From DATCHW01 sp963806045 (lineage in GTDB: Bacteria; Bacteroidota; Ignavibacteria; Tepidaquicellales; Tepidaquicellaceae), in contig CAWDWP010000004.1 of the NCBI GenBank assembly GCA_963806045.1, forward strand, positions 186,001 through 250,000: 64,000 nt of DNA, in the 5' to 3' direction. The position numbers and the translations under genes were made by a program. Positions 8,789-17,972 of the stretch are shown piece after piece. A model generated the notes under the pieces. The model was not told the DNA's origin. It saw only the letters and a list, made by a program, of their open reading frames with translations, and made no database searches. The number at the start of each line of letters is the position of its first letter. The first letter of the stretch is position 1.

Positions 8789-9695
8789 ACAAATTTGTTT
8801 TTAGCTAAGAATGTTTTGTTTAATTTAATGATCCTGTTTTCGTCATCTCTTAACTCTGATGCAAGGATAAATCCTCCTCTGCATTTAATTACAAGACCTT
8901 CTTTTTTAATGACGGCAATCTCTCCATTTCTGAATTTATTGTTCATTTTGCTTTCAAACTTCCTTGCCTTGTTAAAATAAATTTTTTTTAAATTATAAAA
9001 ACAGTATGAATTTGGATATGGTGATCTCAAAGCCCTTATTAAATTAAAGATTCTTTTAGGGGTATTATTCCAGTTTATTTTTCTCTCAGCTTCGGTGATT
9101 CTCAAATTTGCTTTCTTTGTTATTCTTTGTTTTCTGAGCTTTATTTTTTCCTTTATTAACTTTATTAACGAATTTTGATAACAATTCAGCAGATTTCTCC
9201 GAACACTTTTTATACAGTGAGTTTACGTCATCATTATTCCGTTATCCTGATATAATCCTCAAAACAAATTTCACCTGAATCAACACCCTCATCAATTTTA
9301 TGTATAGTGACTATAACGTCGCTTTCTCCATTTATTATAGCCCTGGAAATAGGTGCTCTGCCCCTGTATTTAGGGAGTTTTCCGCAGTGCAGATTAAAAA
9401 TTCCTTTTTCAGGAAGCGCGAAAATATCTTCACTGATAATTTGCATAAACCCGGCACAAATTCCAAAACTTGAACCTTCGATAACATTTTTTATTTCATC
9501 TAATTTGTTTACTCTGAACAATCTTATCTTATGTTCTTTACAGGTTTTTTCAATCGGAGAATAAAAAGTATCTTTTAATTTTTCGATATCAAGATTTTTA
9601 TGGATGACGACGAAATCCGGAATTTGTTTTTTCTGTATAAGCTTCTTCAGGCATATTAAACTCATCAAATTATGTGCAAGCAGGAAAAATTTCAT
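8785..9695 (-). CDS. Sugar/methionyl-tRNA-type formyltransferase, two frame breaks
   Basis: The N-terminal frame (9695-9234) encodes a formyltransferase core with the catalytic triad Asn101, His103 and Asp139 in FNLHCGKLPKYRG...VDSGE. The frame then ends. Skipping one base at about 9235-9243 (a GG) opens NNDDVNSLYKKCSEKSAELL, the expected next helix. Skipping another at about 9143-9155 (GG/A6) leads into the C-terminal OB-like domain (INWNNTPKRIFNLIRALRSP...). The joined length is about 302 residues, normal for N10-formyl-THF-dependent enzymes. The operon context argues for N-formylation of an amino sugar rather than Met-tRNA. No sugar aminotransferase is present in the window. It overlaps the epimerase and the amidohydrolase genes by four bases each. 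Confidence 0.75.
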
Positions 9696-10657
9696 TTAAG
9701 TATGTTTTTATACCATTGAAAAGTTTTTATAATACCGGAATCTAAATCAACTGCAGGTTTAAATTTAAGAATTTCAGTTGCTTTTTCTATACTGGGTATC
9801 CGCAATTCAACATCCACATAATTTTTCGGTACATAGATTATCTTAGATTTTGTTTTACACAGTGTTACAATCTTTTCAGCAAGTGAACTAATGGTAATTG
9901 TCCCTTTTGGATTACCAATATTAAATATTTCTCCTATTGCATTCTTACCGGTCAGGCATAATTCGGTACCGTTTATCATGTCGTCTATATAACACCAGGA
10001 TCTTATTTGGTCTCCGTCTCCATGTATTTCAATATTTTTATTCAACACAGCATTTTTTATAAAAACATGAATAGCCCCTTCTCCTATCTGTCCGGGACCA
10101 TAAATATTAAATGGCCGAATTGTTATCGCAGGATATCCGTATTCCTTATAATAGCTGTAAACCAGGTGTTCGCTGGTTACTTTACTGATGGAATACGTCC
10201 ATCTTGCTTCACCGACAGGTGCGAAACTGGTATCGGCTTTTTCAGTACTTTTATATGCATAAGCTCCAAGTACTTCACTCGTAGAAAAATTTATAAACCT
10301 TTGAAGTTTTTCCTGATATTTAAATAGAGCTTTCAGCAAATTGAAGGTACCCAGAATATTAATCTCCATTGTCTTAACGGGATTTTTTATAACCGTATCA
10401 ACTCCGGCAATGGCTGCAAGATGAATTACAATTTGAGGTTTGAAATCTTCACACACTTTTCTGATATTCTTCAAATCAAGAATATCTCCCTGAATAAGCT
10501 TGAAATTATTTTTAGAAATATTTTTATATTTCAAAGAGTTTCTGGCAAGAGTATCATAGATAATAATTTCATTGTTTCCTGAAAGTTTTTCGGCAAGTTT
10601 ACTGCCAATAAAACCTGCTCCGCCCGTCAGTAATATCCTTTTATTATTTATCTTCAC
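9692..10657 (-). CDS. NAD-dependent nucleotide-sugar epimerase/dehydratase (extended SDR)
   Basis: The 321-residue protein is an extended short-chain dehydrogenase. It has TGGAGFIGS (residues 11-19, Rossmann Gly motif), FSTSE (catalytic Ser/Thr around 125-127) and YSISK (Tyr155, Lys159). IRPFNIYGPGQ and the RSWCYIDD motif are found in UDP-glucose 4-epimerase, UDP-xylose synthase and ArnA-type enzymes. It should act on an NDP-sugar in the cytoplasm. It overlaps the following formyltransferase gene by ATGA. A dehydrogenase beside a formyltransferase recalls the two halves of ArnA, but the other Ara4N genes are absent here, so I do not name it. Confidence 0.88.
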   Translation of the reverse strand: MKINNKRILLTGGAGFIGSKLAEKLSGNNEIIIYDTLARNSLKYKNISKNNFKLIQGDILDLKNIRKVCEDFKPQIVIHLAAIAGVDTVIKNPVKTMEINILGTFNLLKALFKYQEKLQRFINFSTSEVLGAYAYKSTEKADTSFAPVGEARWTYSISKVTSEHLVYSYYKEYGYPAITIRPFNIYGPGQIGEGAIHVFIKNAVLNKNIEIHGDGDQIRSWCYIDDMINGTELCLTGKNAIGEIFNIGNPKGTITISSLAEKIVTLCKTKSKIIYVPKNYVDVELRIPSIEKATEILKFKPAVDLDSGIIKTFQWYKNILK

Positions 10658-10666
10658 TTTATATTG

Positions 10667-11641
10667 TTATTTTAATTTTAATTGAAAAGTTTTTCTTAAA
10701 AAACCATTTGCCAGGAATTTTTTCTTAAAATCAAATAATCCCGGCAGAAAATCATTTCCCACATTGGAAGTTCCAATATCATACAATCTGAAATTATTCA
10801 TTTTAGCCCAATCTATTGATTTGTAGAGCAAATAATCGGATATCCTGTCCTTTTTATAGTTTTCATCGGTTGCTAAGTAGAAATTAAGAATTATGTCTTT
10901 CCGGATTGCAAATAATATGCAGATTCCGGTTATTGTACCATCCAGCTTAGCTGCGAAAATCTTAATCTTATTACCAAGTGTATTCTTCAGATAGATGAGT
11001 TCTTCTAAAGAATGAGTAGGTAATACATTTTTCCTGAGTCTGTTTTCAAGAAGGACAGTATAATAATCCTTGAAAGAATTATAATCCAATTTACCGTCTA
11101 ATGATTCTATTTCAATCTTGCTTTCGGATTTATTAATAGATCTTTTTTTAGGATTCGCAAGTTTTTCAAATGAAAAATCTTCCAGATTAATGATGTTTGT
11201 TATGGAATAATTTACTGCCTCGAATCCCTTGTAATGCAAAGCATACTCATATTCTTCATTAAATAAATTATAATAGATAAGCGGAGGGTCTCTTAAAATA
11301 CATACATCAAATTCTTCATTTCTCAGATATGAAATTACGGAATCTATAGTTTCCATCATTTCAATTAATCCGGTTTTTTCTTTCCACCTGAATCCGCCGA
11401 AGCTGACTCCGTTGCACGAAATAAAAATCTTTTTTCCATCTTTAATTTGCTCACATCCAATAAGAATTGCTATAATTTTATTTTTAGAACCGTCTTCAAC
11501 TTTTAAATGATGCCAGGTCAGATTTTTCCTGAAATTATCATTATAATTAAGAAAATTGAAATCGAAAAACATATCATAATTGCTATCAAGAAATGCATTC
11601 CATTCTTTATCAGATTCAATATTTGTTTTTATTATGTTCAT
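10667..11641 (-). CDS. FemAB/GNAT-like acyl- or aminoacyl-transferase
   Basis: The 324-residue protein has no signal or membrane segment. Its C-terminal half (KIFAAKLDGTITGICILFA..., then YKKDRISDYLLYKSIDWAKMNNFRLYDIGTS) has the layout of the FemAB/GNAT fold found in polysaccharide clusters. A GxSxGN-like end segment (GTSNVGNDFLPGLFDFKKKF) matches the family pattern G.s......gl..fK..f. Such enzymes transfer amino acids or acyl groups to sugars or peptidoglycan precursors. The start codon touches the stop of the GT39 gene, showing operon coupling. The acceptor is unknown. Confidence 0.65.
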   Translation of the reverse strand: MNIIKTNIESDKEWNAFLDSNYDMFFDFNFLNYNDNFRKNLTWHHLKVEDGSKNKIIAILIGCEQIKDGKKIFISCNGVSFGGFRWKEKTGLIEMMETIDSVISYLRNEEFDVCILRDPPLIYYNLFNEEYEYALHYKGFEAVNYSITNIINLEDFSFEKLANPKKRSINKSESKIEIESLDGKLDYNSFKDYYTVLLENRLRKNVLPTHSLEELIYLKNTLGNKIKIFAAKLDGTITGICILFAIRKDIILNFYLATDENYKKDRISDYLLYKSIDWAKMNNFRLYDIGTSNVGNDFLPGLFDFKKKFLANGFLRKTFQLKLK

Positions 11642-13319
11642 TTAATATTTCTGATAAATTTCGTAGCCGTTAGTTTTTTTTATCAATTTAAAATTATCGG
11701 GAATAAACAATGATGCATTAATTGAATCATCCCGGTTAATATTATCTTTTTCAATTATTATTGTACTTTCATCCGGATTTATTTCCTGCAGCGATTTTTT
11801 AATAGAATCCATCCCGTATTTGGTATCACAAAAATTATATTTATAATTATCATATTTCCATCCTAAATCTATTCCCCGGAAATAAAAGCTAAACTGTGCA
11901 TTGTATTTGAAGTCTGTTCCTAAATTTCCAACATAATAAATATTGGTTTTTCCGCTTTTATCAATCAAAGTTTTACATTCACTCAATTGATAATTATTTT
12001 CCCAATCAGGTATTTTAAAAACATAATAAATATTTATTGTGAAAAAATATATAAATATAAGTGCATAAAGCAGATTACTGTAGTTTCTTTTTCTTGAAAA
12101 ATAAACTAATAAAGCCATAGAAATCAGAAATGCAAAAATGAGAATGATAAGCGAATTATCGGTATTATGCAGAATATAACTAAAATTAGAATTTCTGTCA
12201 GGATAACTTATAACCCAGAGAATATTTAAAAGTAAAATAATTGATGAAATAATTTTAGTACTAAATGAGAATTCTTTAAATTTAATGATAATTCTAGAAA
12301 TAATAATGGAAGAAGGAATTAAAATAAATAAAGAATAGGATTCCAGTTTAGTTTTAAAAAGAGTAATGATTAACAGACCTGTAAAAAACCAGACATAAAG
12401 AAAAATATCATATTTATTTAAATGTTATTCTTTTTTTGAAATCTTCGAAAACAGAGAAAAAGAATAAAAAACCATAAGGTAAAATCGACAGAAGATAATT
12501 CAAATAATATAATGGCCCGCTGCTTTTTATATTCTGTTCTACACCTACAAAAGCCCGGTCAATAATGTGATACATGAAAAAATAATCAAGGAATTCTTTG
12601 CCATGTACATCAATCATATAAATATGCCAGGGGAGAGCGATAATAATACCAATACTCACAAAAATTAAAAAATCTTTAATACTAAAGTCCGTTTTTTTAT
12701 ATGTTGCCGCGAAATACAAAAATATTACCATCGGGATAAAAAAACCAACGAGTATTTTAACCATAAGGCTTAAACCGAAAATGACTCCTAATAATATTAG
12801 ATGTGATTTTTTTCTGCTTTCAGTGTATTTCAGGAAAAGTAAAAATGATATTAATAAAAGCATCACAAATGGTATATCAAACTGGAACCGCTTTGAAAAG
12901 ACATTAAAAATAATATTACTTGAAAATATTAATGCAGCAATAACTCCTGTCCTTAGATTATCAATTTTTCTCCCTATTAGCATCAACAATAAAATACAAA
13001 TCAGAGAAGCGATGAAGGGTATAATTTTTAAGGTGAATGAATGTATGCCGAAGATTAATGTGAAAATATATCCCACCCAAATAAGTAAAGGAGGATGGGA
13101 GGCTGAATAAAATTTTCCAACGGAATGGTCGCTCTGATCCCAAAAATCACCGTTTACATGAATTGATAATACCCTTGTTGCGTATAATCCTTCATCCCAG
13201 GGCTGCATATCTGCATTTATTATGGAGGGGATTTTTGTGACTGATAAAAAAACAGCAATGAATATAAAAATTTTCAGAAGATTTTTATCTTCATTAATGT
13301 ATTTTAGAAAAAAATTCAT
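11642..13319 (-). CDS. ArnT/PMT-like GT39 membrane glycosyltransferase, one frame break
   Basis: The first frame (13319-12414) has the GT39 signature QPWDEGLYATRVL near residue 38 (acidic catalytic pair in the first periplasmic loop), then multiple membrane helices. It ends in ITFK. Skipping one base within 12414-12426 continues into NKYDIFLYVWFFTGLLIITLF and further helices, then a soluble C-terminal domain from about 12000 to the stop at 11642. The joined protein is about 558 residues, the usual ArnT-like length. The segment KTKLESYSLF corresponds to the conserved K-T-K-L-P-x-Y motif of the family. Such enzymes move a sugar from a polyprenyl carrier to a lipid or protein in the periplasm. 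Confidence 0.8.
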
Positions 13320-13326
13320 ATGATAA

Positions 13327-14226
13327 TTAGAAAGTCACACCGAGAGAAAAAGTGTTACCCGTACCGAAAGCACTGGTATAGGGGATTAAGGCATAATCAA
13401 GATTAATCCCTTTATATTTTAAACCTAATCCCGTAGAAAAACCTTTGTTTTCGTAATTCGATTGATATCCAAGCCTGACGAAAACGAAATCTTTATAAGC
13501 TGCTTCACCTCCTGTATGAATATGGAAAAGGCCCCCATTAAGAACTTTAAATCCGTCGACGGCAATTGCGAAATTAAAATCGCGTGAAGGAATTATATAA
13601 CTCCCGCCAAATCTAACTGAAGTTGGCAGTTTGGTACTTTCATTTTTCAATGGATTCATTGAACCAAGATTTGACAAAACGAACGAAAAATTTGTATTAT
13701 CTTTTGAATAACTCGTACCGAAATCAAAACCTGTACCGGATGCCTCATCGACATAATACTTTTCGTATAAAAATTTGGCTGTTAATCCGATTGAAATATA
13801 ATCATTTAGTTTGTAAGCCCCGCCAAGACTGATAGCAAGATTTTCAGAATTAAATTTATCGATTGCAGGACCCGGTAGTGTTCTGATTTCAATATTGCTT
13901 ACTCCTGATTTTATAATCCCAAAACCTAAGGCAAATTTATCGGATGAAAGTTTAGCTCCGATAAAATCATTCGAGAGATCCTGAGCTCCGGAATTATGCA
14001 TAAGCAAAACATTATTTTTTGCACCGCATAATAATCTCGCAGGATTATATACTATAGCCGAAGCATCATCAGTGAATGAAGAAAAAGCTTCTCCCATTGC
14101 AATTGAACGTGCACCTACTCCCAGCTTTAAAAAAGACAGCCCTGTATTTCCGGCACCGTCATTTTGAGCGTATAAATTATTTAATGACATAAATAAAACT
14201 GATAAAACTATGATCTTGAATCTCAT
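13327..14226 (-). CDS. PorV/PorQ-family outer-membrane beta-barrel protein (copy 2)
   Basis: The 299-residue protein has a signal peptide (ending LYAQ) and the family opening FLKLGVGARSIAMGEAFSSFTDDASAIVYNPA, close to the conserved G.RA.gMG.A....D......NPA motif of PorV/PorQ/UPF0164 proteins. Alternating beta strands run to a final aromatic FSLGVTF that fits the barrel-insertion signal. PorV shuttles T9SS cargo at the outer membrane and PorQ is an accessory. This paralog may be a dedicated partner of the neighbouring secreted protein, or an independent barrel. It lies 11 bases after its longer paralog (14238-15275). Confidence 0.85.
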   Translation of the reverse strand: MRFKIIVLSVLFMSLNNLYAQNDGAGNTGLSFLKLGVGARSIAMGEAFSSFTDDASAIVYNPARLLCGAKNNVLLMHNSGAQDLSNDFIGAKLSSDKFALGFGIIKSGVSNIEIRTLPGPAIDKFNSENLAISLGGAYKLNDYISIGLTAKFLYEKYYVDEASGTGFDFGTSYSKDNTNFSFVLSNLGSMNPLKNESTKLPTSVRFGGSYIIPSRDFNFAIAVDGFKVLNGGLFHIHTGGEAAYKDFVFVRLGYQSNYENKGFSTGLGLKYKGINLDYALIPYTSAFGTGNTFSLGVTF

Positions 14227-14237
14227 TTATTGCAAAT

Positions 14238-15275
14238 TTATTTAAATTTAAAAGTTATTCCGAGATTTTGTATCCCGCTATGTGTATACGGTTCCAGCTG
14301 GAATGAATAATCAAGTCCTAATAATACATTCTTTGAGAATAGTTTACTTAAACTTAAACCAAGCCCCGGTTTCAGAGTTCCGCCAAAATCATTACTGCCG
14401 GGTTCAATTCTGTCGATACCTGCTCTGACGATTATCGGCAAATCAGGATTTGTGCTTAAAATATACTCAGCTCCGGCTTTAATATAATAATTATTTTTTC
14501 TTTGCGATTTTTCACCTGTATCCTGATTTATAATGAATACCGGATTGTACTGCATTTCTACTTCTAATGAAGCAGAACCCCTGTTATTGGGTAACTTATA
14601 TGATGCTCCTAAGTTCCATAATGTTGGAAAATTATTTTCGGTCGATCTGCCATTGCTCCCATAAATTTTTGATGTTTCCCATTTATATTTTGCAGAAATA
14701 TCTTTAACGGAAACACCAAAGGCAAGGTTATCACTATATTTATAAATCGCTCCAAGGTCAAAAGCAACACTTGAAGTGGTAATATCTGTATATAATTTCG
14801 CGTTGTAAAGTTTGAAACCTACTCCAAAAGCCAACTGCTCGCTTAATAAAAATGCTGTCCCAAGATAAAATTGATTTTCATAAGTTGAAGCAAAGTCAAT
14901 GTGATTTGCATCGTTGTCGCGAATATCTATATTCCCAACCCCTGCATTAATCCATCCTAAAGTGATACCTGCACCGCCTTCTTTCTGATTTGGAATCTTG
15001 AATTTTTTTGCCAGCCCTACAAAATTAAGTTTCCTATCAATAGACAGGAATGTATATCCAAGGTTTATCACGGCTTCTTCCTGAAAGCAGGGGAGTGCAG
15101 GGTTATAATATCCGGCTACATCTCCGAATATATTTGATACCATGGCATTGCCCATCCCAAGCCCTCTGGCGCCAAATCCCATTCTTGCAAATGCTCCCGG
15201 ATAGCTTCCGGACTGAGCGTACAAAACTGAGCTTAAAATTAAGAAAAGAAATATGTTAAGAAGAAATTTTTTCAT
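14238..15275 (-). CDS. PorV/PorQ-family outer-membrane beta-barrel protein (copy 1)
   Basis: The 345-residue protein has a signal peptide ending LYAQ and the motif FARMGFGARGLGMGNAMVSNIFGDVAGYYNPALP, which is the PorV/PorQ N-terminal signature. Strand-rich sequence continues to a terminal LGITFKFK. It is paralogous to the next gene but about 45 residues longer. Both follow the beta-propeller protein, so the three may form a surface export or anchoring unit. Its start follows the previous stop by 15 bases, within the operon. Confidence 0.85.
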   Translation of the reverse strand: MKKFLLNIFLFLILSSVLYAQSGSYPGAFARMGFGARGLGMGNAMVSNIFGDVAGYYNPALPCFQEEAVINLGYTFLSIDRKLNFVGLAKKFKIPNQKEGGAGITLGWINAGVGNIDIRDNDANHIDFASTYENQFYLGTAFLLSEQLAFGVGFKLYNAKLYTDITTSSVAFDLGAIYKYSDNLAFGVSVKDISAKYKWETSKIYGSNGRSTENNFPTLWNLGASYKLPNNRGSASLEVEMQYNPVFIINQDTGEKSQRKNNYYIKAGAEYILSTNPDLPIIVRAGIDRIEPGSNDFGGTLKPGLGLSLSKLFSKNVLLGLDYSFQLEPYTHSGIQNLGITFKFK

Positions 15276-15290
15276 TTATCTTAAAATTCT

Positions 15291-16925
15291 TTATTGTAAA
15301 ACCATAATTTTTCCCCACAAATCTTTATCACCTTCAACCTCAACACGATAGAAATAAACTCCGTTTGCTACCTGATATCCGTTATCATTTTTGCCATCCC
15401 ATATAGTGTATAACATATCCGGGCTTGTTCGTATGGCGTTTTGAATTACCGTTCTCACCGGATTCATTCCAAAATCAAATATCTTTATCGTTATTTTGGA
15501 ACTGCTTTTAGCTGTCTTATAATATATTCTGGTAAATTCGTCTGCCGGTGAAAATGGATTTGGAGCGGAGTAAGTTTTAATATCAGAGCTTAAATCAATA
15601 TCTTTCAATGCACGGTATATTTTCCACCGACTAACCCATGGTTGTCCAACCTCGACTGTCCGGAGCAAGCCGTCACTGCCTCCGATATAAAGAGTATCGT
15701 GAATATTATTTATAAAATAAAATGATGTTGCCTTGCAAATATCCCTTGTGTCCGGGTCATAAATTAATCCCGGTTTTGACCAGCTAAAGTTGCCAAAATA
15801 ACTTCGCCAGACCCCATCATCTGTTAATGCATATACTATTGAATCGAGAGAACCTATTCCGTTTGGTGAAATATCTTTTAAAGTATAAGACCAGTTTAAT
15901 CCAAAATTTGTAGAATAGCTGACCGCATTAACTTCATTCGGGTCATCTGCTTTCCGGGTTGCTGCCCAGATAATTTTATTATTCCCGAAAGTTTGTAAAT
16001 TAAATTTAACTACAAAATTTCCTGAAACCCTGTTTGTTCCTGAACCTGAGTTTAGATAATTGTATTTTCTCCAGCTAACCCCCCAGTCTGTGGATTTATT
16101 AATTCCTCCTGCTGTTCCGGCAAACAAAGTAGAATCATTAATTGCATAAATAGAGAATGCTTTATGATTGTTGTTTTTATTTACATCCAGTGAAAAATTA
16201 TATGTCCCGCCTAAATAAATGCTATCAAGATCATCAGGGGGTAAAACCACACGCTGCCATGTTGAACCATAATCATCCGATTTCCGAATACCTCCTGCCC
16301 AGGATGCAATCCAGATAGTCATATTGCCCGGATTATTCTTCGTTTTAGTTATTGCAATGTCATAAGACAAATTAAACTGAGGAACTACCACAGATAAGGC
16401 ATGGAGTATATTGCTGCCATAAACAATTGATGTGTCATATCTCCCGTCCATCGGCTGTCCGTAACTGTTCCAATTAACGCCATAATCTGTAGAAACTTTT
16501 ATTCCGGTTCCGGTTGCTATGTCATCACCGCTGATTTTTGTTGTGGTAGCAGTTGCAACAATGCATAAATTGTCTTTTATTTCAAAGCCGGCAATGTCAT
16601 CTGCCCCGAAGGGCTGCAGTCCATAAAAACTTTGGAAGTTTTTAAAATTATCTATGGTTCGCATTATTCCGGTTCCGGAACCAAACCAAACAGTATCACC
16701 GATTACAAAAATATCAGTAATAAAATTACTTGTCGGATATTTTGAAGTGATAGGAGATACAGCAACTTGAGGGCTTTTTACAGAATTTGCAGAATATCCG
16801 GGTATATTTTTTTCCTTAAACAATTTTGATAGTCTATAATCGTTTGGACGATTAATTGTCTGAGCACTTAAACTTATACAATAAGAACTAAAAAGAATAA
16901 AATATATAATTTTTTTTAAAATCAT
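15291..16925 (-). CDS. Secreted beta-propeller protein with FlgD-like C-terminal domain
   Basis: The 544-residue protein has a signal peptide (ending SLSAQ) and repeated Asp-box-like motifs along residues 100-440: STDYGVNWNSYG, KSDDYGSTWQRV, KSTDWGVSWRKY, STNFGLNWSY. These give a probable beta-propeller. The C-terminal 90 residues are FlgD-Ig/T9SS-like: YSAPNPFSPADEFTRIYYK, then IKIFDFGMNPVR, then WDGKNDNGYQVANGVYFYRVE and GKIMVLQ. So it is expected to be carried to the cell surface through T9SS. Its ATG overlaps the stop of the lipoprotein gene (ATGA, 16922-16925). It precedes two PorV/PorQ-like genes. Confidence 0.85.
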   Translation of the reverse strand: MILKKIIYFILFSSYCISLSAQTINRPNDYRLSKLFKEKNIPGYSANSVKSPQVAVSPITSKYPTSNFITDIFVIGDTVWFGSGTGIMRTIDNFKNFQSFYGLQPFGADDIAGFEIKDNLCIVATATTTKISGDDIATGTGIKVSTDYGVNWNSYGQPMDGRYDTSIVYGSNILHALSVVVPQFNLSYDIAITKTKNNPGNMTIWIASWAGGIRKSDDYGSTWQRVVLPPDDLDSIYLGGTYNFSLDVNKNNNHKAFSIYAINDSTLFAGTAGGINKSTDWGVSWRKYNYLNSGSGTNRVSGNFVVKFNLQTFGNNKIIWAATRKADDPNEVNAVSYSTNFGLNWSYTLKDISPNGIGSLDSIVYALTDDGVWRSYFGNFSWSKPGLIYDPDTRDICKATSFYFINNIHDTLYIGGSDGLLRTVEVGQPWVSRWKIYRALKDIDLSSDIKTYSAPNPFSPADEFTRIYYKTAKSSSKITIKIFDFGMNPVRTVIQNAIRTSPDMLYTIWDGKNDNGYQVANGVYFYRVEVEGDKDLWGKIMVLQ

Positions 16926-17722
16926 TGTGGTCTTACGAATTTAATACTATCTGTTATTATATTACTTAATGCATTCGAATTATCGTATGCCTGAAAAACA
17001 TATTTAAAATACCCATATGCAGAATCAGCATTATTAGGTAATACCGGGTTTGTAAATGAATATACGTTGTTATTAGAATAAGTCATTGGAATAATACCTA
17101 TAAAATTTCCATTAGGTCTATAGGCGTTAAAAAATACAGTATTTATGTCACAATGTCCATCCGGGTCGATAGTGGTTATAGATATAGTGAGGTCAAATGA
17201 ACCTGTAAGAGGCCTTACAACACTATCGGGTAATACCGGGTTGGAAAGAACAGGTGCTTGATTTGCAGTATTTACTACTACAAGGTTTTTATTAATTATG
17301 TTACTGAACAAACCTGTTCTGTTATTTGCTAAATACTGAACCTGATATAATCCAACCTGAAGACAGGAAATATTTGAAGTGTTGTAAGCTCCTGAATATC
17401 TTCCGTCACCTGAAGTACTATCCGGTAAGACACCGTTATCATATAAATTTATAGAATCAAGAACTGTACCGTTTGCAAGATAGAGTTTGCATGTTACAAA
17501 ATCGACCGGATCACCGCCATTTAAATCTACTATAACAGAAGTACTAAAATTTATTAACGGAATAGAGGATGTTGTAAAAACAGTATCTTTTGAAATATAA
17601 GGATTTAAAATTACCGGTGAGTTAAAAACAGGGTCAATAATCGAATCATTTTTCTTTTCACAGGAAATGAGTAGTAAACCTGTCAGAAAAACTAATAAGA
17701 GCTTTAAAAAAAACTTTTCCAG
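16922..17722 (-). CDS. Lipoprotein with Ig-like repeats, first gene of the surface operon; non-ATG start
   Basis: The frame is open from an in-frame stop near 17750 to 16922 and contains no ATG, GTG or TTG before a clear lipoprotein signal. From the CTG at 17722 the product is MEKFFLKLLLVFLTGLLLISC, with lipobox LISC and Cys21. An ATT at 17728 is the alternative start. The mature ~245 residues form two Ig/bacterial-surface-like domains (VDLNGGDPVDFVTCKLYLANG..., LTISITTIDPDGHCDINTVFF...). It overlaps the propeller gene by ATGA and heads the operon. The T8 run at the signal peptide may hide an indel. A signal-peptide-like sequence this good makes the frame convincing despite the odd start. Confidence 0.65.
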   Translation of the reverse strand: MEKFFLKLLLVFLTGLLLISCEKKNDSIIDPVFNSPVILNPYISKDTVFTTSSIPLINFSTSVIVDLNGGDPVDFVTCKLYLANGTVLDSINLYDNGVLPDSTSGDGRYSGAYNTSNISCLQVGLYQVQYLANNRTGLFSNIINKNLVVVNTANQAPVLSNPVLPDSVVRPLTGSFDLTISITTIDPDGHCDINTVFFNAYRPNGNFIGIIPMTYSNNNVYSFTNPVLPNNADSAYGYFKYVFQAYDNSNALSNIITDSIKFVRPQ

Positions 17723-17972
17723 AATAATCTTGTTTAATTATTATTATGATTCAAATTAAGAAAATATTCGATAAAAATGAAGTAAAATCCAAATTAAAAT
17801 TATTATTTAATTCATATCTTCCGAAATAAACATTCCCAAAATGCTTTTTACTGATTTTATTGTTTTTAATTAACAGGCTGTTTTTTATTGTTTGAATAAC
17901 AATATATTTTTTATAAATTAGCAATTTACAATTATATAATCAAAAATGACTTCAATCTATATATTCTAGTAG

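Noticed and set aside
9234..9695. Formyltransferase core as a stand-alone 153-residue enzyme, with a separate 106-residue gene downstream
   Set aside because: The gap between them encodes the missing linker helix in a third frame, and the joined protein has the normal length.
10007..10327. 106-codon plus-strand frame opposite the epimerase gene
   Set aside because: The minus strand encodes a complete SDR enzyme with catalytic motifs; the frame is a shadow.
8785..10657. Naming the epimerase and formyltransferase as a split ArnA
   Set aside because: Other Ara4N genes are absent here and the epimerase also fits several other NDP-sugar enzymes.
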